Assembly (NCBI GenBank): GCA_003171315.1
Contig: PMYE01000035.1
Span: forward strand, 1 to 36,090
DNA length: 36,090 bases
Reading direction: 5' to 3'
DNA from: Acidobacteriaceae bacterium
GTDB taxonomy: Bacteria; Acidobacteriota; Terriglobia; Terriglobales; Acidobacteriaceae
Shown: positions 17,672-27,044 of the stretch, piece by piece
Numbering within the stretch: position 1 is the first letter of the stretch
How the letters are laid out: each line of letters starts with the position of its first letter
The notes under the pieces: generated by a model
What the model saw: the letters and a program-made list of their open reading frames with translations, nothing else
What the model was told of the DNA's origin: nothing
Database searches by the model: none
Program-made: the position numbers and the translations under genes

Positions 17672-20143
17672 TTACTCCGATCTGAGTGCCTGCATGGGAT
17701 CAATAGATGCGGCGCGGCGCGCGGGCAGGAGGGCGGCGCAGCCGGAGACGACGATCATGGCCGCTACGGCCAGAACGAAGCTCAGCGGATCAAGCGGCGA
17801 CATCTGGTAGAGCATCGACTTGAGCGGACGCACGGCGAACAGCGTGAGCGGAATGCCCACGGCAAGACCCGCGATCAGCACCCACAGACTTTCGCGCATC
17901 ACCATGGCCAGCACCTGCCTGCGGCTCGCGCCCAGGGCCATGCGCACACCGATTTCTGTCGTGCGCCGGCTCACGCGGAACGAGTGCGCGCCGTAGAGGC
18001 CGGTTGCCACCAGTAGCGCCGCCAGCACGCCGAAGAATCCGCCCATGGCGGCAAACATGCGCTGCTGCACATACGACTCATCGAACTGCTGCTGCTGCGT
18101 CATCGGCTTCTCAATGGGCACATTGGGATAGAGCGCGGCCACCGTTTTGCGCATCGCCGGAATCATCGCCGCCGCGTCGCCACGCACACGCACCTCGATG
18201 TGCAAGGTACCAGCCAGTGAAGGAAACTGCATCGCAGCGTAGTATGCCATCGGGATTGGCTCCTCATCCACCGAGCGGTACTTGCTGTCGCGTGCCACGC
18301 CGACAATCGTATAACGAAGCTTCCTCTGGCCAATCTGATGTCCCATTGGATTGGTGTTGGGCAGCAGCTTCTTTACGAATGTCTCGTTGACCACCGCAAC
18401 CAGTTGCGTGTCCCGCGCATCGGACTCGGCAATATCGCGGCCAGCAAGAATTGGAACGCCCATCGTATGAAAGAAACCCGCGCCAACAGCGTTCGTGCGC
18501 AGCCGTACGCCTTCTTTCTCGACACCATCCAGCGCCATGCCGCTGTTGCTGGACCATCCCGTGCCAGGACGATTCGCCACCATGGAAACCGACTCCACGC
18601 CCGGCTCCTGACGCAGCCGGTCGAGCAGCGTGCGAAAGAAGACATGAGGCTCGACCTGCGCCGGCGGCGCGACGCCGAAGACCAGCAGGCCCTCTGTCTG
18701 CATTCCCAGATTCTGCGCCGCATAATTGCGCAATGTGCGCAACAGCAGGCTGGCAGCCATCAGTAGCACCAGGCAGATAGCCATCTGCCCCGCCAGCACG
18801 ATGCGCCCGCCCAAAACGCGTCTGCGGTTTGTAGTCGCGTTTGCCGCCGTCGCGCGCAGCACTCCTGCCACCGGCGCGTGAATCGCGCTCCACAAGGGCA
18901 CAAGCCCAAAAAATAGCGCGGCCAGCGCAGAGATGAATAGCGTAAACAGAAGCACACTGCGATCCGGACTGAGGCCCGTATCGATCTCCGACCACGATGC
19001 CAGCATTCGCGTGGCCGCGAGCGCAAAGAGCCAGCCAAGCGCCGCACCAATGGTTACCAGCAATAGGCTCTCACAGAGCAACTGGCGGAAGATGGCTGCC
19101 CGTCCGGCCCCTATGGCGAGTCGGAGGCTGAACTCGCGCTGCCGCACCGTGTTGCGCGCCTGCACCATCATGGCCACGTTGGTGCAGGCAATCAAAAGCA
19201 CCAGCCCGACCAAGTCCATGAGAATCCGCAGCGGCTCGCGGTACTGCTCGTTATATCCGCCGACGCCGCGCGCGGGAACGAAGTCCAAGAGCGGCTTCCA
19301 CTGCTTTGGATCGATCAAGCCGACGCCTTGCTTGGCAGCCTCGCCGAATGTGCCGGCAAGCGCCTGCTGCGCCTGCATCAGCGTAACGCCGGGACGCAGC
19401 CGCGCCATCATGCGCAGACACCACCATTTTGGGGAACCGTAGAGCGTGTCGTATTCGGCGGGCGCGCCCCAGGCGTTCAATTCCGGCCGATTCTGCAAGG
19501 GAATCCAGAAGTCGGTTGCGGTGGCCGGTTCGATGCCCTTAAATCCGTGGGCCGCCACGCCCACCACTGTCATGGGGATGCCTTTGATGTAGAGAGTCTG
19601 GCCCACCACGTTCGGATCGCGCGCATAACTTCGCGTCCAGTAGTCGTAACTCAGAACTACCGTCGCTGTGTGCTCCTTTTCGTCTTGCGCGGTGAATCCG
19701 CGACCGCGCTCGATGCGCACGCCCAAGCCTGAGAAGAAGTTGCCGCTGACCTCTTCGCCCTCGGCCTCCTCCGGAAGTTCGCCGTGACGCACCGCAATGT
19801 TGCCGATGCTGAGGGGAACATAGGCGATCAACTCCTCGAAGACATCATGGCGCTGGCGCAGCGCCTCGAAGACCGCTTCAGAAAACGAAGAGTCCCCGTT
19901 GCCCGTGTTGCCGGCCCCAGGCGGCTGGCTTTCGTCGTTGGCCATGCGCACGTAAGAGAGTCCTTCCGCGCGGCTGACGGGAAGCAACTGCATGAGGATC
20001 GCGTTCATCACGCTGAAGACGGCGGTATTGGCGCCGATGCCCAGCGCCAGCATCAGCACAACCGTCATTGTGAATCCGGGCGACTTGCGCAACTGGCGCA
20101 GCGCGTACCGAAGGTCACGGAGCAAATTCTGGAAAAACATCAC
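17672..20143 (-). CDS. ABC permease, MacB-like ADOP family
   Basis: 823 aa; LLRDLRYALRQLRKSPGFTMTVVLMLALGIGANTAVFSVMNAILMQLLPV; C-terminal ALLPARRAASIDPMQALRSE; 4-bp overlap with the upstream ATPase gene. Confidence 0.94.
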   Translation of the reverse strand: MMFFQNLLRDLRYALRQLRKSPGFTMTVVLMLALGIGANTAVFSVMNAILMQLLPVSRAEGLSYVRMANDESQPPGAGNTGNGDSSFSEAVFEALRQRHDVFEELIAYVPLSIGNIAVRHGELPEEAEGEEVSGNFFSGLGVRIERGRGFTAQDEKEHTATVVLSYDYWTRSYARDPNVVGQTLYIKGIPMTVVGVAAHGFKGIEPATATDFWIPLQNRPELNAWGAPAEYDTLYGSPKWWCLRMMARLRPGVTLMQAQQALAGTFGEAAKQGVGLIDPKQWKPLLDFVPARGVGGYNEQYREPLRILMDLVGLVLLIACTNVAMMVQARNTVRQREFSLRLAIGAGRAAIFRQLLCESLLLVTIGAALGWLFALAATRMLASWSEIDTGLSPDRSVLLFTLFISALAALFFGLVPLWSAIHAPVAGVLRATAANATTNRRRVLGGRIVLAGQMAICLVLLMAASLLLRTLRNYAAQNLGMQTEGLLVFGVAPPAQVEPHVFFRTLLDRLRQEPGVESVSMVANRPGTGWSSNSGMALDGVEKEGVRLRTNAVGAGFFHTMGVPILAGRDIAESDARDTQLVAVVNETFVKKLLPNTNPMGHQIGQRKLRYTIVGVARDSKYRSVDEEPIPMAYYAAMQFPSLAGTLHIEVRVRGDAAAMIPAMRKTVAALYPNVPIEKPMTQQQQFDESYVQQRMFAAMGGFFGVLAALLVATGLYGAHSFRVSRRTTEIGVRMALGASRRQVLAMVMRESLWVLIAGLAVGIPLTLFAVRPLKSMLYQMSPLDPLSFVLAVAAMIVVSGCAALLPARRAASIDPMQALRSE

Positions 20144-20865
20144 TCCGCCTCCACTTCCTCTTCGAGCTTTTTCAGTTCGGTCTCGGAGACGACCTTTCCG
20201 TCGAAGAGATGCACCTCGCGCTGGGCGTGCTTGGCGAAGCGGGGGTCGTGCGTGACCATGCAGATGGTCGAGCCCTCGCGGTGCAAATCGGCCAATAGGT
20301 GCATCACGGCTTCGCCGTTTTTCGAGTCCAGGTTGCCGGTGGGCTCGTCGGCCAGCAGGATCGCGGGCGAGCCGGCCAGCGCGCGCGCCACAGCGACGCG
20401 CTGCTGCTGGCCGCCGCTAAGTTGCGCCGGGTAGTGCTTCCTGCGGTGCGCCATGTTCACGCGCTCCAGGGCTTCCTTGGCGCGCTTTTTGCGCTCCGTC
20501 GAAGCCATGCCGGAGCGGTAAGTCAGCGGCAGTTCAACATTCTCCTCGACGGTAAGATCGCCGATCAGATTGAAGCTCTGGAAGATGAAGCCGATCTCCT
20601 GGTTGCGGATGCGCGAGCGCTCGCCGAAGCTGAGGCTCTCCGCGGGCTTGCCGTTGAGCCGGTACTTGCCCGCCGTGGGCGTATCGAGCAGGCCCATGAT
20701 GGAGAGCAGCGTGGATTTGCCGCAGCCGGACGGGCCGGAGATGGCCACATACTCGCCGCGCGAGATGGTCAGGTAAATGCCGGAGAGCGCGTGCGTCTCT
20801 ACTTCGTCGGTGTAAAAGACCTTGGTCAGGTCCTCGATTTCAATTAGCGTGCCGTTCGATGCCAT
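20140..20865 (-). CDS. ABC transporter ATP-binding protein, MacB/LolD-like
   Basis: MASNGTLIEIEDLTKVFYTDEVETHALSGIYLTISRGEYVAISGPSGCGKSTLLSIMGLLD; LSGGQQQRVAVARALAGSPAILLADEPTGNLDS; VTHD. Confidence 0.95.
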   Translation of the reverse strand: MASNGTLIEIEDLTKVFYTDEVETHALSGIYLTISRGEYVAISGPSGCGKSTLLSIMGLLDTPTAGKYRLNGKPAESLSFGERSRIRNQEIGFIFQSFNLIGDLTVEENVELPLTYRSGMASTERKKRAKEALERVNMAHRRKHYPAQLSGGQQQRVAVARALAGSPAILLADEPTGNLDSKNGEAVMHLLADLHREGSTICMVTHDPRFAKHAQREVHLFDGKVVSETELKKLEEEVEAE

Positions 20866-20924
20866 GATCTGCCTTTCCTTGTTTTGCGATTCTGATTCCT
20901 GATCTCTGATGCTTGATCCCAGTG

Positions 20925-22193
20925 CTATTCCAGCCGAATGCGGTCCACGTTGTCCCACCGCGACATATCGGAAAGGATCACCGTGTCGCCTTCCTTCAAG
21001 CCCTCGATCACTTGAATCTCGTTCACCGAGGCGCGGCCGACTTTGACCGGCACACGCGTGGCGCCTTTGCCATCGGGATCGAGCTTGAACAGGCTCAGCA
21101 CGGAGTTCTCGTTGCCCAGCGCCGGCCGGCCCACGTAGAGCACGTCCGCCATGCGCTCCAGGTCGATGGTGCCGTCAACGCTCAACTGCGGAACCGCGCC
21201 CGGCGGCAACGCTCCATCAAGTTCTACGTCTACCGTGCGTGTTCCGTTCACTACCGAAGGATCGATTCGCGTGACGTGACCGGGAATCACGCCGTTGTGG
21301 GTGTCGATCGAGGCCGGTTGGCCGATCTGGATGTCGCGGGCCTGCGTCTCGGCAATCTGCAGGGCGGCTTTCAGCTTGTCGCGCTGGATGACCTCGGCCA
21401 CACTGGTTCCCGCCGTCACGTGTTCGCCCACTTGCACCGGGGTGGCCAGCGGCGCCAGCGTGCCGGCGATGGTGGAGCGAACTTCGAGCGCCTGCGCCTG
21501 CTTCTCGTAAAAATCGAGCAATGCCCGGGCCTGGTCGATTTTGGTCTTCTGCGAGGCAAGCTCAACTTCGATCGCCTTCTGGTTCACGCCGAGCTGCTGC
21601 TGGCTGAGCTGGTGCTGTGCGGTTAACTGGTCGGCGGTGCTCTGCGACTTCTGGTAGGTGAGGCCGGAGATGACGCCCAGGTCGTAAAGCGCCTTGTCGG
21701 TCTGGGCTTGTAACTGATCCTGTGTATAGTTGGCATTCACCTGCGCCGCAGCGGTCTTCTTGTCCATCAAAGTGCTTTCGAGCTGAGCCTGGAGACTTTT
21801 GTAGTCGGCCTGTGCGGCCTTGAGCGCCAATTGAGCGTTGAGCACTTCCTGCTGGAGTTGCGGGTCGGCCAGATCCATGATGATGGTGTTCGGAGTGACC
21901 TGGGCGCCGGGCAATACGCGGATGCGAATGACAGTCGCGTCGGTCTGCACGGGAATCAGCTCGATCGAGTCCTCGCGCGGAACTAAACTACCCGTTGACG
22001 CGCGTACCTGGCGGACCATCGGTCCGCGCTTGACCGTGTCGGTCCAGATGGTCGAGCGGTCGACCGGGGGCGCGGCCGGCTTTAGCCTCGCCACAGCCAG
22101 CCCCGCAACCGTTAACATCACCACCGCAACGCCAACCCATGCGTAAAGCTGGCGCTTCTTTTTCTGTTTAATGTCAGGCCGCGCGATATCCAT
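20925..22193 (-). CDS. HlyD/MacA-type periplasmic adaptor subunit
   Basis: Single N-terminal TM; LVPREDSIELIPVQTDATVIRIRVLPGAQVTPNTIIMDLADPQLQ lipoyl half-motif; coiled coil; C-terminal YVGRPALGNENSVLSLFKLDPDGKGATRVPVKVGRASVNEIQVIEGLKEGDTVILSD. Confidence 0.92.
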   Translation of the reverse strand: MDIARPDIKQKKKRQLYAWVGVAVVMLTVAGLAVARLKPAAPPVDRSTIWTDTVKRGPMVRQVRASTGSLVPREDSIELIPVQTDATVIRIRVLPGAQVTPNTIIMDLADPQLQQEVLNAQLALKAAQADYKSLQAQLESTLMDKKTAAAQVNANYTQDQLQAQTDKALYDLGVISGLTYQKSQSTADQLTAQHQLSQQQLGVNQKAIEVELASQKTKIDQARALLDFYEKQAQALEVRSTIAGTLAPLATPVQVGEHVTAGTSVAEVIQRDKLKAALQIAETQARDIQIGQPASIDTHNGVIPGHVTRIDPSVVNGTRTVDVELDGALPPGAVPQLSVDGTIDLERMADVLYVGRPALGNENSVLSLFKLDPDGKGATRVPVKVGRASVNEIQVIEGLKEGDTVILSDMSRWDNVDRIRLE

Positions 22194-22207
22194 ACGCTAG
22201 AAATCTA

Positions 22208-22224
22208 TGCACTTGGCCTGCCAA
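22208..22224 (-). promoter_or_regulatory. Candidate sigma54 -24/-12 promoter upstream of the adaptor gene
   Basis: Minus strand TTGGCAGGCCAAGTGCA compared with consensus YTGGCACGrNNNTTGCW: TTGGCA and TGCA elements with exact GG-N10-GC spacing. Confidence 0.5.
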
Positions 22225-23050
22225 AGTACTTTTGATTGTTTGTCCTGAAACTAAACCACTTAGCCAAGCTAGCAGCATGGGATAGCGGCTTCAGGGTGAC
22301 CGTTTTCTGCGAGGCAGTGTTCGATTTCGAACAGTATGCAACACGCGCAAGCTCGGCGCTCATCCCGGCATTCTCATCTTCGAGGCACGCGAGCCTGGAT
22401 ATGTGGTATGGACTGTTGGCAGCAACAACTGAGGTGTTCCGATGTTCAGGTCTAATACGCAGCTGATCCTTTATCCGGGGCGCCTCATTGCACAGTTGAT
22501 CCTCCTGAAGCTGCTGGATACTGAAGCGCGCGACGCAAAATTATCCGGAACCTACCTCGCCCCGATTTATCCTGAAGCGCCAACATTCGAAGACCCAATC
22601 GACGACCTGAACAGAATCGGGGTTCCCAAAAGGAATTTTCGTTCGCCATACCAGGACCGACGAGTTCCCCTCATTCGAACGCGCCCCTCGACTCCCGCGG
22701 TAACCGCTCCCAAAACTGCCAGGAGAATATCTCCGGCGGGCGTTGACTGAAGGCGAAACCCCTCGGCACAAACTTTCTCCAATACACCCAACGCGAAGCG
22801 CCGCCGAAGGTAGTCTCCGGACAGAGAGAGAAATTTTTGAGTCTCCAGAAACGGGTGAAGTCTCAGGAGGTCGCATAAACACTGGGGTCTGGATGTGTTT
22901 TCACCTTCTGCATCGGGAAATAGACTTCGGTCCAGAGCGCAGCCACAATGATCCGATGGGAGCCGGTGAGTGAGTTTCCCATGCATATGCCCAAGTGCGC
23001 GGATTCTGAGAAAAAATGAATATCGGCAGTGCGACAGAAATCGAGTTCTT

Positions 23051-23215
23051 CAACCTGCTACATTTGTTCGTGGCGCAAAGACGACTCAACTCCTCAAGGT
23101 GCATTTACAATGGCGAGGATAGTTTTGAGTTCGCACACCTGTGTCGCGAATAGATCGGAACCGGCATGACCGCGGACCAGACCAAACGGCAATCATCGCA
23201 TCAAGAGGTGTCAAA
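23051..23215 (+). repeat. Conserved leader of copy 1 (pairs with 24798-24963)
   Basis: CAACCTGCTACATTTG...CTCAACTCCTCAA...GCATTTACAATGGCGAGGAT...TTTTGAGTTCGCACACCTGTGTCGCGAAT...ATCATCGCATCAAGAGGTGTCAAA is repeated at about +1748. Confidence 0.85.
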
Positions 23216-24706
23216 GTGAGAATCGGAACCTTCCGCCATTGTTCATTGTCGATCAGACTTGCAGCGCTTATATCGCTCATTTACCCCGGCCTGGTTGCGG
23301 CAAAGGGAGGGGAAAGCGCGGTGCACGCTCAATCTTCCGGCGCAACCTTGCCCGCTTACCCGCTCAAGCTGAGCGCGAACCACCGCTATCTTGTGGACCG
23401 GAAGAATAGGCCGTTTCTGATCGTGGGAGATACTCCGCAGGGGCTCATGTGCAGGCTGAGCGAGGCAGATGCCGAGAAGTACTTTGCCGACCGCCAGGCG
23501 CATGGTTTCAACACGGCCGGGTGGATCGATGTAGCCTGCGCGGGCAGGGACTTTCCTGACATCAAGAGCGGCGCCACCCCAGACGGCATTTTCCCGTTCA
23601 CCGGATTCTTGGCAGGCGGGACGGATCTAGCGCATTACGATCTCACCAAACCCAACGAGGTTTATTTCGCGCGCCTCGATCGCATGATTGAAATTGCGGC
23701 AAAACACGGTATTTTGGTTTTCATCGATCCGGCGGAGACCGCTGGTTGGATGCCAACCCTGCGCAACAACGGCCTCGCCGCGGCATACGCTTACGGACAA
23801 TATCTTGGCCGGCGATATAAGAAGTATGCGAACGTAGGCTGGATCAGCGGCTGCGACTTCAACAACTGGCGGGTTCCCACGGACGACGCATTAGCACTAG
23901 CAGTAGCCAAAGGGATCCAATCGATTGCCCCGGAGCAGCTTCAGAGTGTTGAGCTCAACTACCAGATGAGTTCTTCCCTCGACGATCAATCCTGGGCGTC
24001 AATTATTTCACTCAACTCCACCTATGCCTACGCGGCGACCTACATTCAGATGTTGCACAGCTACAATCAAACGCCGGTGATGCCCGACTATCTGGTGGAG
24101 GCGCACTACGATCTGGAGAACGTCGGCGAGCCAAACGACTACGGAACGCCCGAGGTGCTGCGGCGCCAGGAATACTGGACCATGCTGAGCGGCGGGGTGG
24201 GGCAAGTTTATGGAAATCACTACACCTGGGATCTTCCACATGGTTGGGATTCCTATATTGATACGCTCGGCGTATCGCAGCTGGAGATATGGAAACACTT
24301 CTTCTCCTCATTGCCTTGGCAGGATCTTGTTCCCGACCAGCAGCACACAACGCTTACAGACGGCTTCGGAACTTTTGGCAGCGACCAGATTCTGCTCGAT
24401 TCGAGCACGCTTGCGACCAACAATCCCGTCCGTGTGAGCCAGAGCAACTATGCGACGGCCGCCAGGACAGCTGACGGATCGTACGTGGTCGTTTATATGC
24501 CAACCGCGCGCACGGTCACTGTCAATATGAGTAGCCTGAAAGGCCCCGCTACTGCCAAGTGGTTTGACCCAACGAATGGAACCTACCACGCGGTCCAGGG
24601 TGGGCCACTTCCGAACACCGGAACCCGGCAATTCACTCCGCCGGCAAAGAACCGCGCTGGCGACAGCGATTGGGTGCTGCTCATTAATTCATCCAGTCGG
24701 CCATAA
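23216..24706 (+). CDS. DUF4038 / apiosidase-like TIM-barrel protein with C-terminal collagen-binding-like domain (copy 1)
   Basis: GTG 23216 preceded by AAGAGG; secreted; LSANHRYLVDRKNRPFLIVGDTPQGLMCRLSEADAEKYFADRQAHGFNTAGW; C-terminal SYVVVYMPTARTVTVNMSSLKGPATAKWFDPTNGTYHAV. The ORF is open upstream to 23141. Confidence 0.82.
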   Translation: MRIGTFRHCSLSIRLAALISLIYPGLVAAKGGESAVHAQSSGATLPAYPLKLSANHRYLVDRKNRPFLIVGDTPQGLMCRLSEADAEKYFADRQAHGFNTAGWIDVACAGRDFPDIKSGATPDGIFPFTGFLAGGTDLAHYDLTKPNEVYFARLDRMIEIAAKHGILVFIDPAETAGWMPTLRNNGLAAAYAYGQYLGRRYKKYANVGWISGCDFNNWRVPTDDALALAVAKGIQSIAPEQLQSVELNYQMSSSLDDQSWASIISLNSTYAYAATYIQMLHSYNQTPVMPDYLVEAHYDLENVGEPNDYGTPEVLRRQEYWTMLSGGVGQVYGNHYTWDLPHGWDSYIDTLGVSQLEIWKHFFSSLPWQDLVPDQQHTTLTDGFGTFGSDQILLDSSTLATNNPVRVSQSNYATAARTADGSYVVVYMPTARTVTVNMSSLKGPATAKWFDPTNGTYHAVQGGPLPNTGTRQFTPPAKNRAGDSDWVLLINSSSRP

Positions 24707-24750
24707 GGAAGTGGTGGTGATTCTGGCTTATCCTTCTATGCCGGGCGCTC

Positions 24751-24795
24751 GAATCCCTAGGGCGGTCTTATTCCCCGTACGGCGCCCAGATGTTC
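24751..24795 (-). pseudogene. Fossil of the aldehyde dehydrogenase gene 3' end at the duplication junction
   Basis: 24768-24795 TTATTCCCCGTACGGCGCCCAGATGTTC matches 27161-27188 TTATTCTCCGTACGGCGCCCAGATGTTC (27/28), i.e. minus strand NIWAPYGE-stop. GGCGGTCTTA just upstream is also shared (24761-24770 vs 27138-27147). Confidence 0.75.
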
Positions 24796-24797
24796 AT

Positions 24798-24963
24798 CAA
24801 CCTGCTACATTTGATTCTTGGCGCAGAGACGCCTCAACTCCTCAAGCAGCATTTACAATGGCGAGGATCATTTTGAGTTCGCACACCTGTGTCGCGAATC
24901 GATCGGAACTGGCATGACCACGGACCGGACCAAACAGCAATCATCGCATCAAGAGGTGTCAAA
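24798..24963 (+). repeat. Conserved leader of copy 2 (pairs with 23051-23215)
   Basis: Same as above; long exact blocks including GAGTTCGCACACCTGTGTCGCGAAT and ATCATCGCATCAAGAGGTGTCAAAGTGAGAATCGGAA. Confidence 0.85.
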
Positions 24964-26451
24964 GTGAGAATCGGAATCTTCCGCCATTGTTCATTGTCGA
25001 TCGGACTTGTAGCGCTCAGTTCGCTCATTTACCCCGGCTTGGTTGCGGCAAAGGGAGGGGAAGGTGCGGCGCACGCTCAATCTTCCGTCGCAACATTGCC
25101 CGCTTACCCGCTCAAGCTGAGCGCCAACCACCGCTATCTTGTAGACCAGAAGAATAGGCCGTTTCTGATCGTGGGAGATACTCCTCAAAAACTAATGTGC
25201 AGGCTGAGCGAGGCAGACGCTGAAAAGTACTTTGCCGACCGGCAGGCGCATGGGTTCAACACGGCCGGGTGGATGGATGCAGCCTGCGCGGGCAGTGGCT
25301 TTCCTGAGCTCAAGAGCGGCGCCACCCCGGACGGCATTTTTCCGTTCACGGGATTCCTGGCGGGCGGGATGGATTACGCGCATTACGATCTGTCGAAGCC
25401 AAACGAGGCCTACTTTACGCGTCTCGACCACATGGTTCGGATTGCGGCAAGACATGGCATTTTGGTTTTCATCGATCCGGCGGAGACCAATGGTTGGCTG
25501 CAAACATTGCGCACCAATGGCCTTACTGCGGCCTATGCTTACGGACAATATCTTGGCCGCCGCTATAAAAAATACTCGAACGTCGCGTGGATCAGCGGGA
25601 ATGACTTCAACAAGTGGAGAGTTCCTACCGATGATGCATTGGTACTGGCCGTAGCGAAAGGGATCCAGTCGGTTGCCCCGGAGCAGCTCCAGACTGTTGA
25701 GATCAACTACCAAACAAGCTCGTCTCTGGACGATCCAAGCTGGGCGCCGATCATTTCGCTCAACGGCACCTATACTTACTCGGCGACCTACATCCAGATG
25801 TTGCACAGCTACAATCAAACGCCGGTGATGCCCACCTATCTGGAGGAAGCGCATTACGATCTGGAAAATATTGGCACGCCAACAGACTATGGAACGCCTG
25901 CGGTGCTGCGGCGCCAGGAATACTGGACCATGCTGTGCGGCGGGGTGGGGCAATTCTATGGCAATCACTACACTTGGATCCTTCCGCCGGGGTGGAACTC
26001 GTATATCGATACTCTTGGCGTATCGCAGCTTACGATCTGGAGAGATTTCTTCTTATCTCTGCCGTGGCAGGACCTGATTCCCGACCAGCAGCACAAAACC
26101 GTAACGGCAGGCTTGGGTAGCTTTGGCAGCGACCAGGTTCTGTTCGATTCCGACACGCTCGCGGCTACAATCCCAGTGGGCGTTAGCCAGAGCGATTATG
26201 CGACGGCAGCCAGGACAGCGGACGGATCGTACGTGGTCGTTTATATGCCAACCGCGCGCACGGTCACTGTCGATATGAGTAGCCTGAAGGGCCCCGCAAC
26301 TGCCAAGTGGTTTGACCCAACGAATGGAACCTATCGCGCGGTCCAGGGTGGGCAATTTCCAAACAAGGGAACCCGGCAATTCACCCCGCCGGCAAAGAAC
26401 CGCGCTGGCGACAGCGACTGGGTGCTGCTACTCCATGCATTGAGCCGCTGA
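24964..26451 (+). CDS. DUF4038 / apiosidase-like protein (copy 2, tandem paralogue)
   Basis: GTG 24964 with the same AAGAGG context; near-colinear with copy 1 across its whole length. Confidence 0.82.
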   Translation: MRIGIFRHCSLSIGLVALSSLIYPGLVAAKGGEGAAHAQSSVATLPAYPLKLSANHRYLVDQKNRPFLIVGDTPQKLMCRLSEADAEKYFADRQAHGFNTAGWMDAACAGSGFPELKSGATPDGIFPFTGFLAGGMDYAHYDLSKPNEAYFTRLDHMVRIAARHGILVFIDPAETNGWLQTLRTNGLTAAYAYGQYLGRRYKKYSNVAWISGNDFNKWRVPTDDALVLAVAKGIQSVAPEQLQTVEINYQTSSSLDDPSWAPIISLNGTYTYSATYIQMLHSYNQTPVMPTYLEEAHYDLENIGTPTDYGTPAVLRRQEYWTMLCGGVGQFYGNHYTWILPPGWNSYIDTLGVSQLTIWRDFFLSLPWQDLIPDQQHKTVTAGLGSFGSDQVLFDSDTLAATIPVGVSQSDYATAARTADGSYVVVYMPTARTVTVDMSSLKGPATAKWFDPTNGTYRAVQGGQFPNKGTRQFTPPAKNRAGDSDWVLLLHALSR

Positions 26452-26589
26452 TAAGCAAATAGCGGCGCGCGCGGCCTGATACGCCATTTGGCGAATGAAC
26501 GCGTGTCTCCCGTTTTCGGCTGGGGGCCTTTTGCATGGCCTGTTCATCCCCGGTCGCTCCAGGCCGGCGCGGCATTGCGGCAGCTCTGT

Positions 26590-26850
26590 CTATGTTGAAG
26601 CGGCAGGCACGGGCGCGGAGACAATAGCAGTCCCATTTGGGGTAACCGTTGGGCGCGCCGCGCGCAACCATCCGGCGGAAAGCCAGGAACGAGGGACTGA
26701 GAATTCCGACAAGCCGCAATCCAGGCAAATCTGGACATCCGGGGAAGGAGTCACTGGAGGATGGCTCAACGTGCGAGGGCTGTTCCGATAGAGACGAATC
26801 TCCGCGGGAATGACTGAAACCGAGTTGGACTGGCACCTGGGGCAGGTCAT
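26590..26850 (-). CDS. Small zinc-ribbon-like protein
   Basis: 86 aa MTCPRCQSNSVSVIP...DVQICLDCGLSEFSVPRSWL with two CxxC knuckles; no competing homology on the other strand. Confidence 0.5.
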   Translation of the reverse strand: MTCPRCQSNSVSVIPAEIRLYRNSPRTLSHPPVTPSPDVQICLDCGLSEFSVPRSWLSAGWLRAARPTVTPNGTAIVSAPVPAAST

Positions 26851-27023
26851 GCGTGCACCTCTAAGTCAGCAGACACTTGAACAACCAAGAGCAACCAATC
26901 CGAACAGTACATCAAATATGACGTACCTACGGTAATCTTAATGTGGTTACTTTAGCAATCAACAATCTGACGTTTTTCAGCACTTAGGTAATGTATTGTA
27001 CAGAGCCTACCGGCGCCATGGGG

Positions 27024-27044
27024 GGCACAAAGCCACTTTGTGTC
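27024..27044. other. Hairpin-forming inverted repeat
   Basis: CACAAAG-CCA-CTTTGTG perfect 7-bp stem (27026-27042) with a G.T and a G-C extension; no adjacent T tract. Confidence 0.4.

Noticed and set aside
22236-23050. Short ORFs between the adaptor gene and the DUF4038 copies
   Set aside because: No recognisable domains, overlapping in both strands; treated as intergenic or unresolved decay.
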